This document shows, piece after piece, positions 34,860 to 47,100 of a DNA stretch of 64,000 nt. The stretch lies in NCBI RefSeq assembly GCF_000004195.4, contig NC_030678.2, positions 58,435,378-58,499,377 on the forward strand, written 5' to 3'. Every line of letters begins with the position of its first letter. Within the stretch, counting starts at the first letter, position 1. Position numbers and translations under genes: made by a program. The DNA is from Xenopus tropicalis. Its lineage: Eukaryota; Chordata; Amphibia; Anura; Pipidae. The notes beneath the pieces were generated by a model. The model had not been told where the DNA came from, ran no database searches, and saw only the letters and a list, made by a program, of their open reading frames with translations.

Positions 34860-35090
34860 CAGGGTTGGACTGGTCCGCCAGGACAATCCCGGTGGGCCCC
34901 GGCCCTAGTGGGCCCCAGCGGCCCAGTCCGACCTTTGCCGGCGCTCCCCCTACTGACTATTCCTCCCCTGACGCGTTCAATTTATACGCGCTCGGGGAGG
35001 ACGTCAGGCGGGGGCCCTGCGGGGGGGGGGTTAGGGGACATGGCTGGGGCACCTGCAGGGCCCCTGGGGCGGGAATTAATTGATGTTGGT
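34860..35090 (+). mobile_element. hAT MITE (CAGGGTTGGACTGG family), right end uncertain
   Basis: It begins CAGGGTTGGACTGGTCCGCC, like the termini at 51173 (CAGTGTTGGACTGGG) and 59402 (CAGGGTCGGACTGG). The body is very GC-rich (GTGGGCCCCGGCCC, GACGTCAGGCGGGGGCCC, a G10 run near 35023), unlike flanking DNA. No matching right terminus or TSD is visible, so the end at about 35090 is approximate and the copy may be truncated. Confidence 0.55.
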
Positions 35091-35211
35091 TTGGGGAGGT
35101 TTAGCCACCTCATGCCTTCACTGAAATCTGCCTATAAAAATACCTAAGGCACTGAAAATATCATGATCATGCTTTCCAGAAGTCCCATCAATAATGTGTG
35201 TAGAAAGAAAG

Positions 35212-35243
<32 letters not shown>

Positions 35244-37399
35244 CACATTTACCAATTCTAGTGAAATAACTAGAATTATCTAGTAATTAACTAGTATTAA
35301 TAACGTGTATAATATACTAAATATAACATTTTTAATTGCAGCAATGCCATCTATTTTCCAAGTTATGGTGTGCATTGTTTTCATCCTTCTCTGTTAATAA
35401 TATTGTTGCTTCCATGTATAAGTTATAATGAGATTTTTTTCCTTATCTATAATTAGCTAGCAACATTGTTTGCTTAAGGAAATTAAAATAGTTTTACTGG
35501 TTGTGGCTTTATAGGGAATTAAAAAATAAAAATTAGACTTTGTAATAAAACATCAGTTTTATTCATTTCAGTTTCTTGGACCTACAACAGGGCTGTTGGT
35601 CTTGTGTCTCTGTTGTGAAATTCACCCTCCAGTTCTCTCAGCTGGCTAGCAGAGTATGCTGGGAGTTGTGATTCCTGGCAGCAGATTGTTGTGAGTTTGA
35701 CATCCTTGACCTAAAACATATAAAATTATTTTGTAAATCCATTCAGCCAGATGCCTGCATTTTTAAGGTTAATATTTGCCAGTTCTGGGTGTAATAGTAA
35801 AACAATTTTCCTGGCTAATAAATCATGTTATATATCCCTCTATAAACAAGAAAGTCCGGTTGTTTTCTCTAAACTTGCAAATGTTTATTATGAGACAATT
35901 TACATTTGGATTAGGTGCTCCAATATAAACCCACCTGGAAGACATTTGCAACCTCATAACCATGCATTCCAGCTCTTGTAATGAAAAACATAAAACTTTT
36001 TTTAACATTTATTTTACTTGTATTCATCATGAAACAGTTCTATGACACCACTGTGGTTACCGCCTCCAGTCAATATTGCCATCCTGTTTCTAGGTAATTG
36101 TTAGCATTAGTATCCTGGTTTAAATGGGCAATGCATATTCTCATATAATACATAATACTATAATCAACATGAACAAACAAAATAGAATTTGTATCAAACA
36201 GATAGTGAGAACTACTAAGAAAAAAACATCTCTTTGATCTTATTGCTGCTAGGGTCTCTGATGTAAGGTATACTGTCATGGGCAAAATGTTACAGAATCC
36301 TGCATTGAAATCTGTTTTTCAAAATTGTAAACAATTTTTTTTTATTCAAAATTGAATTATGAAATTTCACATGGGGATAGCTATAGTCTTCATTTCCCAG
36401 GCAGCACAGACATGTGACCTGTGCACTTATTAACTTCAGTCACACTTTACTGCTGAGCTGCAAGTCGGAGAGATATCACCCCCTCCCTCCCCCCCCCCCA
36501 GCAGCCAATCAGCAGAACAATGGGAAGATAGCAACATAGTAGATCCCAGTAGATATCAGAATAGCACTCAATAGTAAGAAATCCAAGTCTGGCTTGGGAC
36601 TCCTCCAGTTACATGGGAGTAAGAGAAACACTAGACAATCCAAAGTTCCTTCAGCTCCTTGCATTAATCTCAGCAGTTCCATTGCACCAAAAGAATAGGG
36701 CACACGTGATTTGCACACCAAACACCAAAAATGATGGCAGCGAATATTGGAAATTATACCAGATAGACTTCAAAAATATTTGATGCAAGTACAAACAGTT
36801 GCATTAGTTTTGGAGAATCAGGCGCAATTGCAGTAGGCACAGCACAACTGCAGCAAGCACATTGCCCCTTTGTAACCGCAATGACACTGGAATTCTTGGG
36901 AAAAACTCTGCATTGTGGAAAAAACACTGCAACACTTGCAGTTATACATGTGCCCTAAAATCCTTTTTCCTCCTCCAACAATTATATACAGGGTCAAGCA
37001 CTTGGTATCAAATGTTCAATGAAACAGTTAGGTCACATAACCCCAATATTTTAATAGTGTTGTGTATATTTTTAATTTTCATATATTAGTTTAATTTTCC
37101 TATATATGTTTGTTATAGTTATATATTTCAATACTGTCTAAGCACACTAATATTTGAGGTGGTGGGCCATACAGGCCTGACATGGGGGGGCTATTCAGAT
37201 TCATAGGGAGAGGACCATATACTCAGTCTAGTGAGGTCTACACTCAGTGGAATTTATCAGCCAACCTGATTAGTAATGAACCAATATACAGGCCACAAAG
37301 CAGCAAACTTGCCCAGAGTGTTGACCTTGGTACGTCCAGCTTAAATTAGACCTTAGACATACCTCCCCAGCAAGAAATGCACAAAATAAGCCTTACAGA
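35091..37399. other. No gene seen; (AT)14 and hAT-like fragment
   Basis: (AT)14 lies at 35214-35242. The stretch 35595-35710 (GCTGGGAGTTGTGATTCC, GAGTTTGACATCCTTG) looks like a decayed hAT-type repeat. 36480-36500 is a C-rich tract. 36780-36960 has repeated GCAATTGCAG/GCACAACTGCAG phrases. No supported gene. Confidence 0.4.
35214..35242. repeat. (AT)n microsatellite
   Basis: 29 bp of perfect AT dinucleotide repeat preceded by a short GAAA-rich stretch. Confidence 0.95.
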
Positions 37400-38313
37400 T
37401 GTAGGGATCGATAGGGTTAACTAGTCCCTATGGCTTTAAACCCTGCAGCTTCCTGGTTTTGTGCTGTTACTGGGCAAAGACCCCTGTATCAGTTTTGAGT
37501 TCAGATGTGTGATTATTGGTTCACAGGGAGACCACTCCCTTGGCACTCTGATATAGTGTTTAGCAGGGGGTGGGTCTGTCTCTTTGGCTGCCTGTGTTCA
37601 CAGGGGAAGGAGCACTGTGCTGGAGGCAAAGGAACTAGGCCCCAGTAAAGCCATGTGCCCCAGAGTGTGTCAGCCACTCTGGTGAAGTCGGGGACCCCGT
37701 GAATGAGGACCAGTTAGATAGCAAGTTTTGTGGAGCACTTTCTAGGAAAGTGAGATAGTGAGGGAAGAGAGCACGAGCAGTTTGGCTCAGAGGAAAGTAG
37801 CTGTGGGAGTACCCTTCCAGACAGGCACTGTTGCCTTAGTGTAGGGCCACGGTTTAGACCTAGGAGGCAGGTAGATTGAACCCTGATCCAAAGTTGCCGT
37901 GGGGCCTGAGGAGTGTGGTATCCAGCTAGCTGTTCCACAGAGTGAGCAACTGAACCGGTGGCACTGATCCTGCCTGGCTCAAGGGGAGTTGGGAGGAGCG
38001 GGTGTGCACCCTCTCTGTGCTGTCCTCAGAGAAAGCTATGCTAACTGATGTGTGAGTATATTGTATAACCCTGTAAGCTGCTTGTTGCTGAAAATAAACC
38101 AGTTCTACTGTTAAACTGCAAGAACCTTCTGGCGCCCATTTGTTATTCTGCACTGCACACAGCTACAGTGAGTTGTAGTTGCACTACACCCTAGCTCCGT
38201 TTGGTTACTTCCACATAGCGAAGGCCCATCCTGAAGGACTGAGTCACGTGTACCCCATGCTCTAGACCTATCTAGTCGTGCTATTGGCTTGTTTCAGCCA
38301 AGAAAGGGTTACA
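37400..38313 (+). repeat. Probable solo LTR of a retrotransposon (914 bp)
   Basis: Begins TGTAGGGATCGATAGGG and ends AAGAAAGGGTTACA, giving the canonical TG...CA termini with a short inverted TGTA/TACA. A 4-bp duplication CAGA flanks it (37396-37399 and 38314-38317). AATAAA lies at 38093-38098 toward the 3' end, giving the + orientation. The block is markedly more GC-rich than its surroundings. No gag or pol frame is next to it, so it looks like a solo LTR left by recombination between two LTRs. A 4-bp TSD fits a gypsy-type or a retrovirus-like element; the family is not identified. Frames inside it are not coding. Confidence 0.6.
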
Positions 38314-38417
38314 CAGATAATAGCTGATTAAAGGTACAACCCCTTACAAGCATTCAAAGTGACTTTTTAAACTATAGCACATGCTGCATTTCGATCTCCT
38401 CTTCTTGTAGCATTTAA

Positions 38418-38500
38418 GGGCTCTGGTACACGGGGAGATTAGTCGCCCGCGGCAAAACTCCCTGCTCGCGGGCGACTAATCTCCCCGTGTACCAGAGCCC
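38418..38500. mobile_element. Minimal palindromic Harbinger-like MITE (83 bp)
   Basis: GGGCTCTGGTACACGGGGAG at the left and CTCCCCGTGTACCAGAGCCC at the right, flanked by TAA on both sides (38415-38417, 38501-38503). Only the two outermost stem blocks remain around the short centre AAAACTCCCTGCT; the whole element is an almost perfect hairpin. A deletion derivative of the 25946-type element that still transposed, judging by its intact TSD. Confidence 0.85.
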
Positions 38501-38503
38501 TAA

Positions 38504-40284
38504 AAAGCTGTTAGTTGCTCCAGATTTCTTCCCATTCAACTCTGGTGTGTTTTGGAGCACAATAATATATGTAGGTGCTAAGTATTAGAAGCGACCGGCA
38601 GAACTTTCTGTTCAAGTAAATGAGAGGCAATAGGGCATTTTGCTGTGTTCAAACCACCGCATGTAGCAGCAATCAGAATGCTAAGTATGGACTATCCCCT
38701 TATGAAGTAAAGCAAATCAGTTATTACAAAAACACTACATTACTTTATACAATATTACACATTGTTTCAAGGCATAACATTTTCATAATTATTATTATTA
38801 TGGGGTTAGGTGGAAAAGTGCAAAACACAAGCACAATCCCCCAGCCTGTTGTTGGACACTTGCTGCAAAATCCAGCAGCTGATCTCATGGTTGGGAGAAT
38901 ACACAGTTTAAACAAAATGTTTTTGTAAATATCATTCGGTCCTAGCATTTTTGACAGAGATAAAACATCACTTCACTTGATGGATAGAATTTAGCTTGAC
39001 ATGCATACCCAGGTTTGGTTGAGCAGTTTAGGTGATTTTAACCATACTTGCCTGACCATTAGGGCAAGTATGGCATATTGGGGGTGGGGGCTTTTACACA
39101 GCTGTTCGTTTGGAAAAATCTAATAACAATAATTAATTGGCATTCTTTTGGCTTTTGAGACAGGTCTGCCACCCTAGTAAATTGTCCTTGCCCTGATACA
39201 TCAATCTAATTCCTGGAAGACAGAAGTATTGTTAATTCAAAATTATATCAGGAGTAAGGTATATATGGTTTGAGCTATCATCCATCTTCATCCATCTCTT
39301 GGCAGCAAGTAAAATCAAACTATTTTACAACCAATTGAAATAGATCGGATTGTATTATTGTCAAATCCCAGAACAATCCTACTTACTTTTTCAGAAATCA
39401 GTCCTTTCAACTCACTGCGTTACTGGGCCAGGAATTTGGTATCCAGTCGTAAAAGTACGGCACAAAAGTGTTGGGTTTATGTAAACAAAGGGTAATATTA
39501 ATAATAATACTTACAATATTATAAATAGTTATAATAACTCTCCCACTGAAACATTTTTAAGCAGAACATTTAAAGAAATGTAAAAAGTGACAATGTTTTT
39601 TTTGTCTGTAAAATTATTACAGGTCAATCAAACTTCTTAGAACGACATCAGTCCATAAAACATACATCTGATTCAGAGGTCTGACATATGGACAATGCCA
39701 TAAAACAAAATCAGTTTAGTATATTGCCAGAGGAAAATGATATCATTCTTTTTAAATGAGATCTTCTTTATTAGACATGTATTTATGGACTAAAGCACAG
39801 TTCCCTATTGACATCTAGCCAATAATTAGACCTCAGCTGGCACACTAATTTCTAAATAGACTGTAGTAATTTACATGAAAATCGGCAGGGTCTACTGAAG
39901 CATGTCGTTTATAGACACTATCAACATCTTAATTAGCCTTAATCCAAGCATTTGTTACTCCCATGCAAGCTCAAGAAGGTTTTTTATAGCAGATATGTCT
40001 CCTCTGAGCTCCCATTTACTATTGTTGTTGGTTTTAATAAATTAGTGGCAGGATTTGCTAAGGCACTTTTTAAAATGATAGATCCTACAATGAGTTTGGG
40101 ATTGAGATTTTTATCAATAATACAAGAAAATTGGCTTTCATGTTTTTTCCTGCAGCAAAACATTAAAGGTCAGAGTAAATATAAAATTACATCATGTACA
40201 CGTTACTATTAAATATAAGGATATTGCAAGCTGCAGAGGAGTTCCGTGAGAGTAAAAATGCATGGGATTACAACACATGTGCTT
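38504..40284. other. No gene seen
   Basis: No supported gene or clear mobile element; short ATTATT runs near 38788 and 39500. Confidence 0.35.
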
Positions 40285-40436
40285 GAGATAGGCCCAGACT
40301 GAGATTAAAAATAGGCCCTGGCATTTCAATACAGAAGCCCAAACAACCCCCTACAACCCACTAAATAGTGACTGCTGATGGCATCTTACAGCAACCCCTC
40401 AGATTCCACAGATTTACAGTCCAGTGTTCAATATTC
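40285..40436. mobile_element. hAT-like MITE remnant (GGCCCAGACTG family)
   Basis: The left phrase GATAGGCCCAGACTGAGATT and right phrase GATTTACAGTCCAGTGTT are imperfect inverted ends. The interior 'aaataggccctggcatttca' and 'actaaatagtgactgctga' is familiar to me as a Xenopus hAT MITE. No clear TSD, so boundaries are approximate. Confidence 0.4.
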
Positions 40437-40629
40437 CTTGTTATGCTAGTACCCGGGGTTGTTACCTTCTCCCTCAGAGACCAGTGTAGGCCTTTGCTGA
40501 ATATAGTTGTCATGTTCACATAAAGGTTGTTGAAACAGAACTGACATTATTGCAGGCTCATTAAAGAGCAGACAAGGCAGACTGGAGTAAGCAATCAGTA
40601 AACTTTGTTTTCCTAGAATTCTCCATAGT

Positions 40630-41165
40630 TACACTGGGTTGGAAAAAGATCAGAGACCATCAAGTTCAACCCTTCCAAGTAAACCCAGCACACACAAACC
40701 TATACTGACCTATCTATACACTCACATACATAAACCATATATACCAACATCTATACTAACTGTAGATTTTAGTATCACAATAGCCTTGGATACTATGCTT
40801 GTTCAAGAACTCATCCAGGCCCCTCTTAAAGGCATTAACAGAATCTGCTGTTACAACATCACTAGGAAGGGCATTCCCCAACCTCACTGCCCTCACTGTG
40901 AAAAAACAGTTACATTGCTTCAAATGAAAGTTCTGTTCCAATCTAAAGGGGTCGCCTCTGGAGCGTTGGTTGTTTTTATGGGAAAAAGAACATTCCCTAT
41001 CTACCTAAAATCCCCTCTAATGTACTTGTACAGAGTAATCATGTCCCCTCGCAAGTGCTTTTTTTCCAGAGAAAACAATTCCAAACCTGACAGTCTAACC
41101 TCATAGTTTAAATCTTCAATCCCCTTTACCAGTTAAGTTGCATGTCTCTGTACTCCTTATCCAAG
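40630..41165 (-). mobile_element. CR1-like LINE, 5'-truncated, 3' end
   Basis: Minus-strand LINE remnant. Its 3' terminus reads (on the minus strand) GGGTTGAACTTGATGGTC, then TTTTTCCAACCC and TAACTATG, typical of this group. Upstream in the sense direction, the C-terminal RT region is readable in pieces: a KHLRGDMITLYKYIRGD segment near 41065-41010 and FFTVRAVRLGNALPSDVV, then FKRGLDEF, at 40905-40800. The frame is broken by stops and small shifts between these. The protein similarity ends at about 41165, the 5' truncation. The 155-codon plus-strand frame over this region is simply antisense to it. Confidence 0.8.
40756..40941 (-). pseudogene. CR1-like reverse transcriptase, C-terminal fragment
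   Basis: A 61-codon frame carrying the conserved C-terminal signature of CR1/Rex-like polyproteins: FFTVRAV...NALPSDVV.A.SVNAFKRGLDEFL. It is the last part of the LINE protein and ends a little before the 3' UTR hairpin. No catalytic motifs are included, because the palm domain was lost by 5' truncation. Confidence rests on the motif order. Confidence 0.75.
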
Positions 41166-41726
41166 CCGCCTCTATACAGCGTCACTATCAGGATGCTACT
41201 CTATTCTTAAACACTAACAATCCCTATCTGGTGCACTATTACCACTGGGCTTTACCCTAAAATCTGACTCCTCGTGGGGACTTAAGCTGTCTGTGCTAGA
41301 TAACCTGACTAGCTCCAGTTCCTAGAATGAGCTAGTTCAACTCCTACCTTCTTGGTCACTGGTTGGACTACAACAGATATTAAGTACAGTCTCCCAGTGA
41401 ATGGCAGGAAATTGGCTCAATCCCACAGTTTTTTACATATAAAATTATAGAATATTTTGGAAGGGCTTATATGTGGAGCACAAAAATGACAGTTAGATAC
41501 ATATAACAGGACTGTTTATCTGACTGGATTAGGTTATCACTAAAATATATTCTTATATTTGTCACTTTCTGATATTAGAGAGCAACACACTTCTGATATA
41601 GTTAACTGTATATCTAAAGCTTTTATGTGAAATATAAATGTTTACATGCAGGACACTTGCCATAAATTCTGCACAATATTACTGTATAAATAAATGTATA
41701 TATTTTATAAATAAATTATTTTTTAG
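41166..41726. other. No gene seen
   Basis: No supported gene or repeat family. Confidence 0.35.
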
Positions 41727-41821
41727 TAGATATAATGTATTGTGATCCCAATTATGGAAAGATCACTTATTCAGATAAGCCCAGCTCCTGAAAATTCTGG
41801 ATAACAGGTCCCATACCTGTA
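41727..41821 (-). mobile_element. TA-flanked MITE, 3' fragment
   Basis: The last ~95 bp of the family: 'gtgatcccaattatggaaag', then 'cagctcctgaaaattctgg' and ATAACAGGTCCCATACCTG followed by TA. The left two thirds are missing. Confidence 0.7.
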
Positions 41822-41879
41822 TAAAAAAAAAACTTACTGAAAACCATACTGATATTGCAAATAACAGGCTATAAAAAAA

Positions 41880-42042
41880 AATCCCAATTCTAGATAAGGT
41901 CCTCCAGGAGATTTATATAGCCCCCCGACTGCTCATCAGCTCCACTTGCTTTGGATAACAACAGAATGATATTATAATTTGCCCTGCAGTCACACAGTAT
42001 AGTAGATAATTGGCCCACTAAATGCAAACTCTTGGACACCAC
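41880..42042. mobile_element. hAT-like remnant (GGACACCACTG end)
   Basis: The right end reads GCAAACTCTTGGACACCACTG, resembling a hAT terminus in reverse. The left end and TSD could not be paired. Low-confidence fragment. Confidence 0.3.
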
Positions 42043-43814
42043 TGCTCTATATAAATACATGGAAAGATGTGAGTGACCCAGTTCATTGGACAGGTACATA
42101 GCGTGTTCTCTGCCATTTTCAGTAAGAAAGGAAAAAAAAAAATTGTTGCATTATTATCAAATTGCAGAATACTGCTAACATTTAACTTCTAAATACACAC
42201 AGTAGGTCCGATGCTATTTGTCCAGCAGTTTTTATTCTGGCTTATAAAGTCAGGTGCCAGCAACTTCTTCCCAATATTCCCTAGTTGCTAGGATCATGTG
42301 GGAAGAACATTTGGTTTGCATTTTGTAGGTAATGGCACTGCAGGTTATTGTACGTATTTGCACTTGTAGCAATAGGCTCCTCTGATAAAGGAATATATTT
42401 TTCCATATAAGTTAATGTCATAGGAACATGTCATGACTGTGATAATTATGAGTTAGTGGGATGTGTCACCCAGGGCCCAGTGTAGCCTTAATGAATAAAT
42501 ATATTTAGAAATGGAACATCTGGTGTAAACAAAAAGCTATATGCGTATAGTGTGCATTAATTTAAAACTCTTTATAAGTGGATTAAATATGCCCTTTAAC
42601 TCAATTTGGAAAATTTGACATAACAGGATTTGGAATAGCATATTATACACAATTTACTTGAAATGATCTATTATGATCATCCTGAGCTTGCCACATAATT
42701 GTTTTGAGATAAGTGGAGTCATTAGACTGAGAGTGAATTTAAGTCTTTTTGCAAACTATGACTGATGTAACTGTGTTGCTGATAATTAGAGGCTGTAAAG
42801 TAAAAGACAAAGCATGGTATCTGCCATGATCTCTGGGAGTCATACACGCTAAAAGGAAGCAAATGAAGCAATCTTGTGTACTTTCATGCATGTACACAAT
42901 AGGCTCTCTTTTGGGAAGTGATTAAGCATCTCTTTTGGTGCTTGTTTTTTGATCATTTGCCTTTTGTAAACAATGTACCACCCCATAGCTAGAAAGTAGA
43001 ATAATAATGAATCACTGAATAAAACCCACTCCATGGACTAATGTAGGAAATACAAGTTCATTTATTATATTATTCTGTTGATGTTTTTCATCTGTCTTGC
43101 CAAATTGCTCACCTAATTACTGTGAAAAAATGTCTCTGCTAATTCTGGCTATTCATACAAATTCTGCATTCTGTGCAGGCTGTAGTGCTTTAATGTTTTG
43201 GCTATACTGTGACTTGCTATAATTGGCCATAAATATTCCATAGAATGTATATATTTTCTAGCTGTACATTTTATGGATCTTTATTATAGCATGTATTATA
43301 AAACACACACACGCACACACATCAGTGTAATGTTTTTCTCCCTGCTGCAATCAATTCATAGTACCCTAGGATAACAAACTGTTCCATTCTGCTTGCCAGG
43401 GACAAAAAAAACAGAGGTGACATTTCGACATTAGCATCCATTTGAATAAATGTACTTGACCTAATAAATTACCACTAATACCCAGCCATGACAGTAGGTT
43501 GGATTATTTAATATAAATATGATCTGGATAATGCAAGAAATGGGGAAATATTAAAAATGCTCATTAAAAATATTCAGTGCCTTATATTGCCTGAGATTTT
43601 CAGTTTTTATATGTTCCATATTCTTCTTTTTTATGGCCACCCATGACATAATTTCTCATAGCTGTTGAGCACTTTGTGCAAATGACACAGGCCAAACTGC
43701 ACTACACATCAATGAATATAATACTGTCTGTAATTGCTTGAGTGCATTCATATAAAAAGACAAATGTGCCAAAGGAATGTCAGCTTTGTTCATTATTTCA
43801 GGAATACACTAGAA
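42043..43814. other. No gene seen
   Basis: No supported gene. A short CA-rich patch lies at 43301-43321. Confidence 0.35.
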
Positions 43815-44121
43815 CACGGATCCCCAACCTTTTTATTTGTGAGGCACAGTCAAATGTAAAAAGATTTGGAGAGCAACACAAGCACCATAAAAGTTCATGG
43901 AGGTGCCAAATAAGGGCTAAGATTGGCTATTATCGAGCCTCTATGCACATTATCAGCTTACAGGAGGCTTTATTTGGTAGTTAATCTTGTTTTTATTCAA
44001 TCAAAACTTGCCACCAAGTCAGGAATTCAAAAATAACTACCAGGTTTGGGGGCACTGAGAGCAACATCCAAGGGGTTGGTGAGCAACACATTGCTCACGA
44101 GCCACTGGTTGAGGATCACTG
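43815..44121 (+). mobile_element. hAT MITE (GATCCCCAACC family), copy 2
   Basis: Termini CACGGATCCCCAACC and GGTTGAGGATCACTG, same orientation as the 17001 copy and 307 bp long. The 8-bp flanks CACTAGAA (43807-43814) and CCCTAGAA (44122-44129) differ at one position. Shares 'gccaaataagggctaagattggctatt' (in parts) and 'gagcaacatccaaggggttg' with the other copies. Non-coding. Confidence 0.9.
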
Positions 44122-44129
44122 CCCTAGAA

Positions 44130-47100
44130 ATTACTAATTAACCTAATTTTAACCAGAGTAGTTTAGATCAAGATACAACTGAATAGACAAAAGGGATCAT
44201 CCTTGACCCAAGGGGTGCAAGTGCAAGAGTGCACCCTTTAATGCTCAATCTAGGTGCACTTGTTCCCCCTGCATGCAGTGAGCTCAGTGACGAGTAACTG
44301 CTCCTCCTCCTCAACAGGTCATGTTAGGTGGGATTGTGTATGAATATTAGGTACACCCATAACTAATTCAATTTCACTTGGTGCCCTAAAAACAAACATT
44401 AAGTGCCTATATACTAGAGTGTAATGTAGGCTTTTTTCTGTTTAGCTGTCTCTTGCTTTTCTGACACTTGGCACTTGGTGAAATATTTTTCAGTACAAAA
44501 CTATTAATCCATTTAATTGCAAAAAATACTTCTAAAAAAATGTCCCTTGAACTTCATGCAGTCTTCTGTGCTTTAGGCAGGCAAACAGTTTTAGGCACAA
44601 AACACATATATGTAGGTGCAAAAAGTAGGAAACAATGTCATAAAAAAAGATAAACTCACAGAGTCCCAAATGTCCTACTTATACAAGGGCCCAGATCAAT
44701 GACTATTCCTGAGGGAGGTAGTTTTAATAGTCCTGGAGCACCAGTCATGTGGAGCACAAGTTATGTAACCCAATGTTTCAGACTATACAAATGGCAATAC
44801 TCAATAATTAATATATAAAAGGATTATGCATCTTTTCCCTGCTGCTAATACATTGTTACAATAACATAATGCCTAAAGGTAAAGAAGACATTTTAAATTA
44901 CAGTGAAACCTCAGTTTTACATCCTCTGATTTTAAGTTTTTTCTGGTCCCCTGAAAAATATAAAATGGGGATTCTACTGCATATTTATAAGTCCATACTG
45001 TTGAAAGAAATAGAATGTTTATAAGCAGCTACATTTCTGTTTATAAAAGCCCCACAGACAAACTGACAAAAAGCTTTATTATACAAGTCTTCTTACTCAG
45101 AGCCTGCAAAGAAAAATTCTGTGTTGTCTGATACTGGGAAAAGCTACAGTATAATCACTTCAGGAAAAATGTATCATATTCGGATGATAAAGTACAGAAA
45201 AGAGAGTAGTGATATGTGTGTTTTTACTAAACTCAAACAATTTTCTTTTAAATTTATCATTGCTTTTATTCCATAAAATTACATTGCTGTATAATTTTTA
45301 TTATTATTGACAAATTATAAGAAATCCTTTTGTTATAGTAGGTTACTAGTAATAATTACCTATTTGTTGAATAATTGCAGAGGTTAAAATGTTATTACAA
45401 ATGGAATCCCAATATACCCACATTCTTTATCTTCCCACCATCATGTGCAACTCTTACATCCTGCCTTGTGTGTGGCATTTTACCTTTTTTAATTCCCTTT
45501 TCCTCTCCCTTTCCCCATATGGCAATTTTTTTTTTGTTCCACTGGCCCACCCCAGGTACTTTTCCCTGTGCATTCTATGGGTAATTACAGGACCAGTCTT
45601 TGTGCTTTTCTATTTACTGATACAGTGCAAAAGATACCTATTCTAATACAGCCTGTTTCTCCTTTGCAATACAGTTCATTGTTTTGTATACTCAGTCACA
45701 GCTATTAATAAGCTCAAATGTTATTAAAAACTGAGCAAAGGCCTGTTGCTCTGTCCACTGTTGTCCTTCTGTCTTTAAGGCGCAATTTAAGCTTGGGTAT
45801 CAGGAGGAATGCGCAGGGAAGTTTACATAAATTTAATGGCTGCTGTTTGAGAGATACAACCAAAGAAACTGCTGTTGTGCCTCTACCTCCAAGGCCACAT
45901 GCTACCTGAATTGTTCAAGGACCAATAGAACAATGGAATATTGGCTATATTGGGTCATTACTTTCTATTGTGCTCCTCTGTTTTTGGCTCTGTTAGAAAT
46001 TCTGCCCTATTAAATTCATTTCGTAATTCATATTAAGTTTAGATGAACTTTGATTGAAAGATGGGAAGACCCTACTCCTCTTTGTGCATATTCATTTGAG
46101 TAGGAGTAGCCATTATTGCTCTTCTGTAACTTTATCCAAAGCAATGATTTCTAAATTAAGATGCTTAAATATCTGGGGATGAATGCTTGTTAACTGTCTT
46201 GGATAATCCTAGTACTAGCAAAGTGACTGTAATGATAATGTTTTCATATACAAGATGGCCAAAACAAATGATAGACCACAATGTGGGAGAGGCTTGAACA
46301 GTATGGTCAAATTATCATCATATTTGTAAAATGCATATGCTTTGCTCTCACCCTTCACCAACAGTGTTTAATTGGGCCCCTGAGGTCTAACATAGTAACT
46401 GTTATATAGATTGCTTACTCTCCCAAACATTACACGTACTAAGTACCTGTACAATATTATATTGATCCATGTACAGCAGACATGTGGTATAAATAAGAGA
46501 GGGGTTGATGAGCCCCACTATGGCCTTGACCCACTGGTAGATTCTGTGGTGGTCTGGCAGGCAAATGGGACCTATCTGACCCTACTTACCTTCCCTCTCT
46601 CTCTCTCTGCCCTTTTCCTCATGCTTTTTAATATATCCTGATTCATTAGAGAAACTGAACACAGTGCAATCATGAACATTTCCCCCAGCAGGGTCTTTTC
46701 TTTCTGCCTTCCATTGCCCTAGCTGTGTGTGTTTTCAGGATCTTCCCATTGCTCTTTTCTCCAATGGCATATTATCAATTCATTTCTACATTCCACTTGC
46801 ATAAAATTGTGTGTTGTTATTTAATTTGAAGCTCTTCAGTAAATGTTACAGGTGAATTGTTGTCAATTCTTGAATAACCAACTCTGGAGGCTTAAAATCA
46901 GGGGTTCTAAAACAGTATTTTGTATTATTAACAAACACATGTGTGAATATTAACAAATCCGAATAAAAATTCCAGCATATGCAGTGTTTTGTTAGGCAGA
47001 GCAGATGTTTTACTTTGGGGGGGGTCTGTTGTTTTTCTGTAGTGTAATAGGTGCACCTTACATTTCTTATTTTAAAAAGCATAATCATTTTATTAATGAT

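Noticed and set aside
38104..38150. TTCTGGCGCCCATTTG resembling a primer-binding site
   Set aside because: It lies inside the proposed LTR, not directly after its 3' end, and the match to a tRNA 3' end stops after about nine bases.
40639..41106. 155-codon plus-strand open frame
   Set aside because: Antisense to the CR1-like LINE C-terminus, which reads on the minus strand with recognisable motifs.
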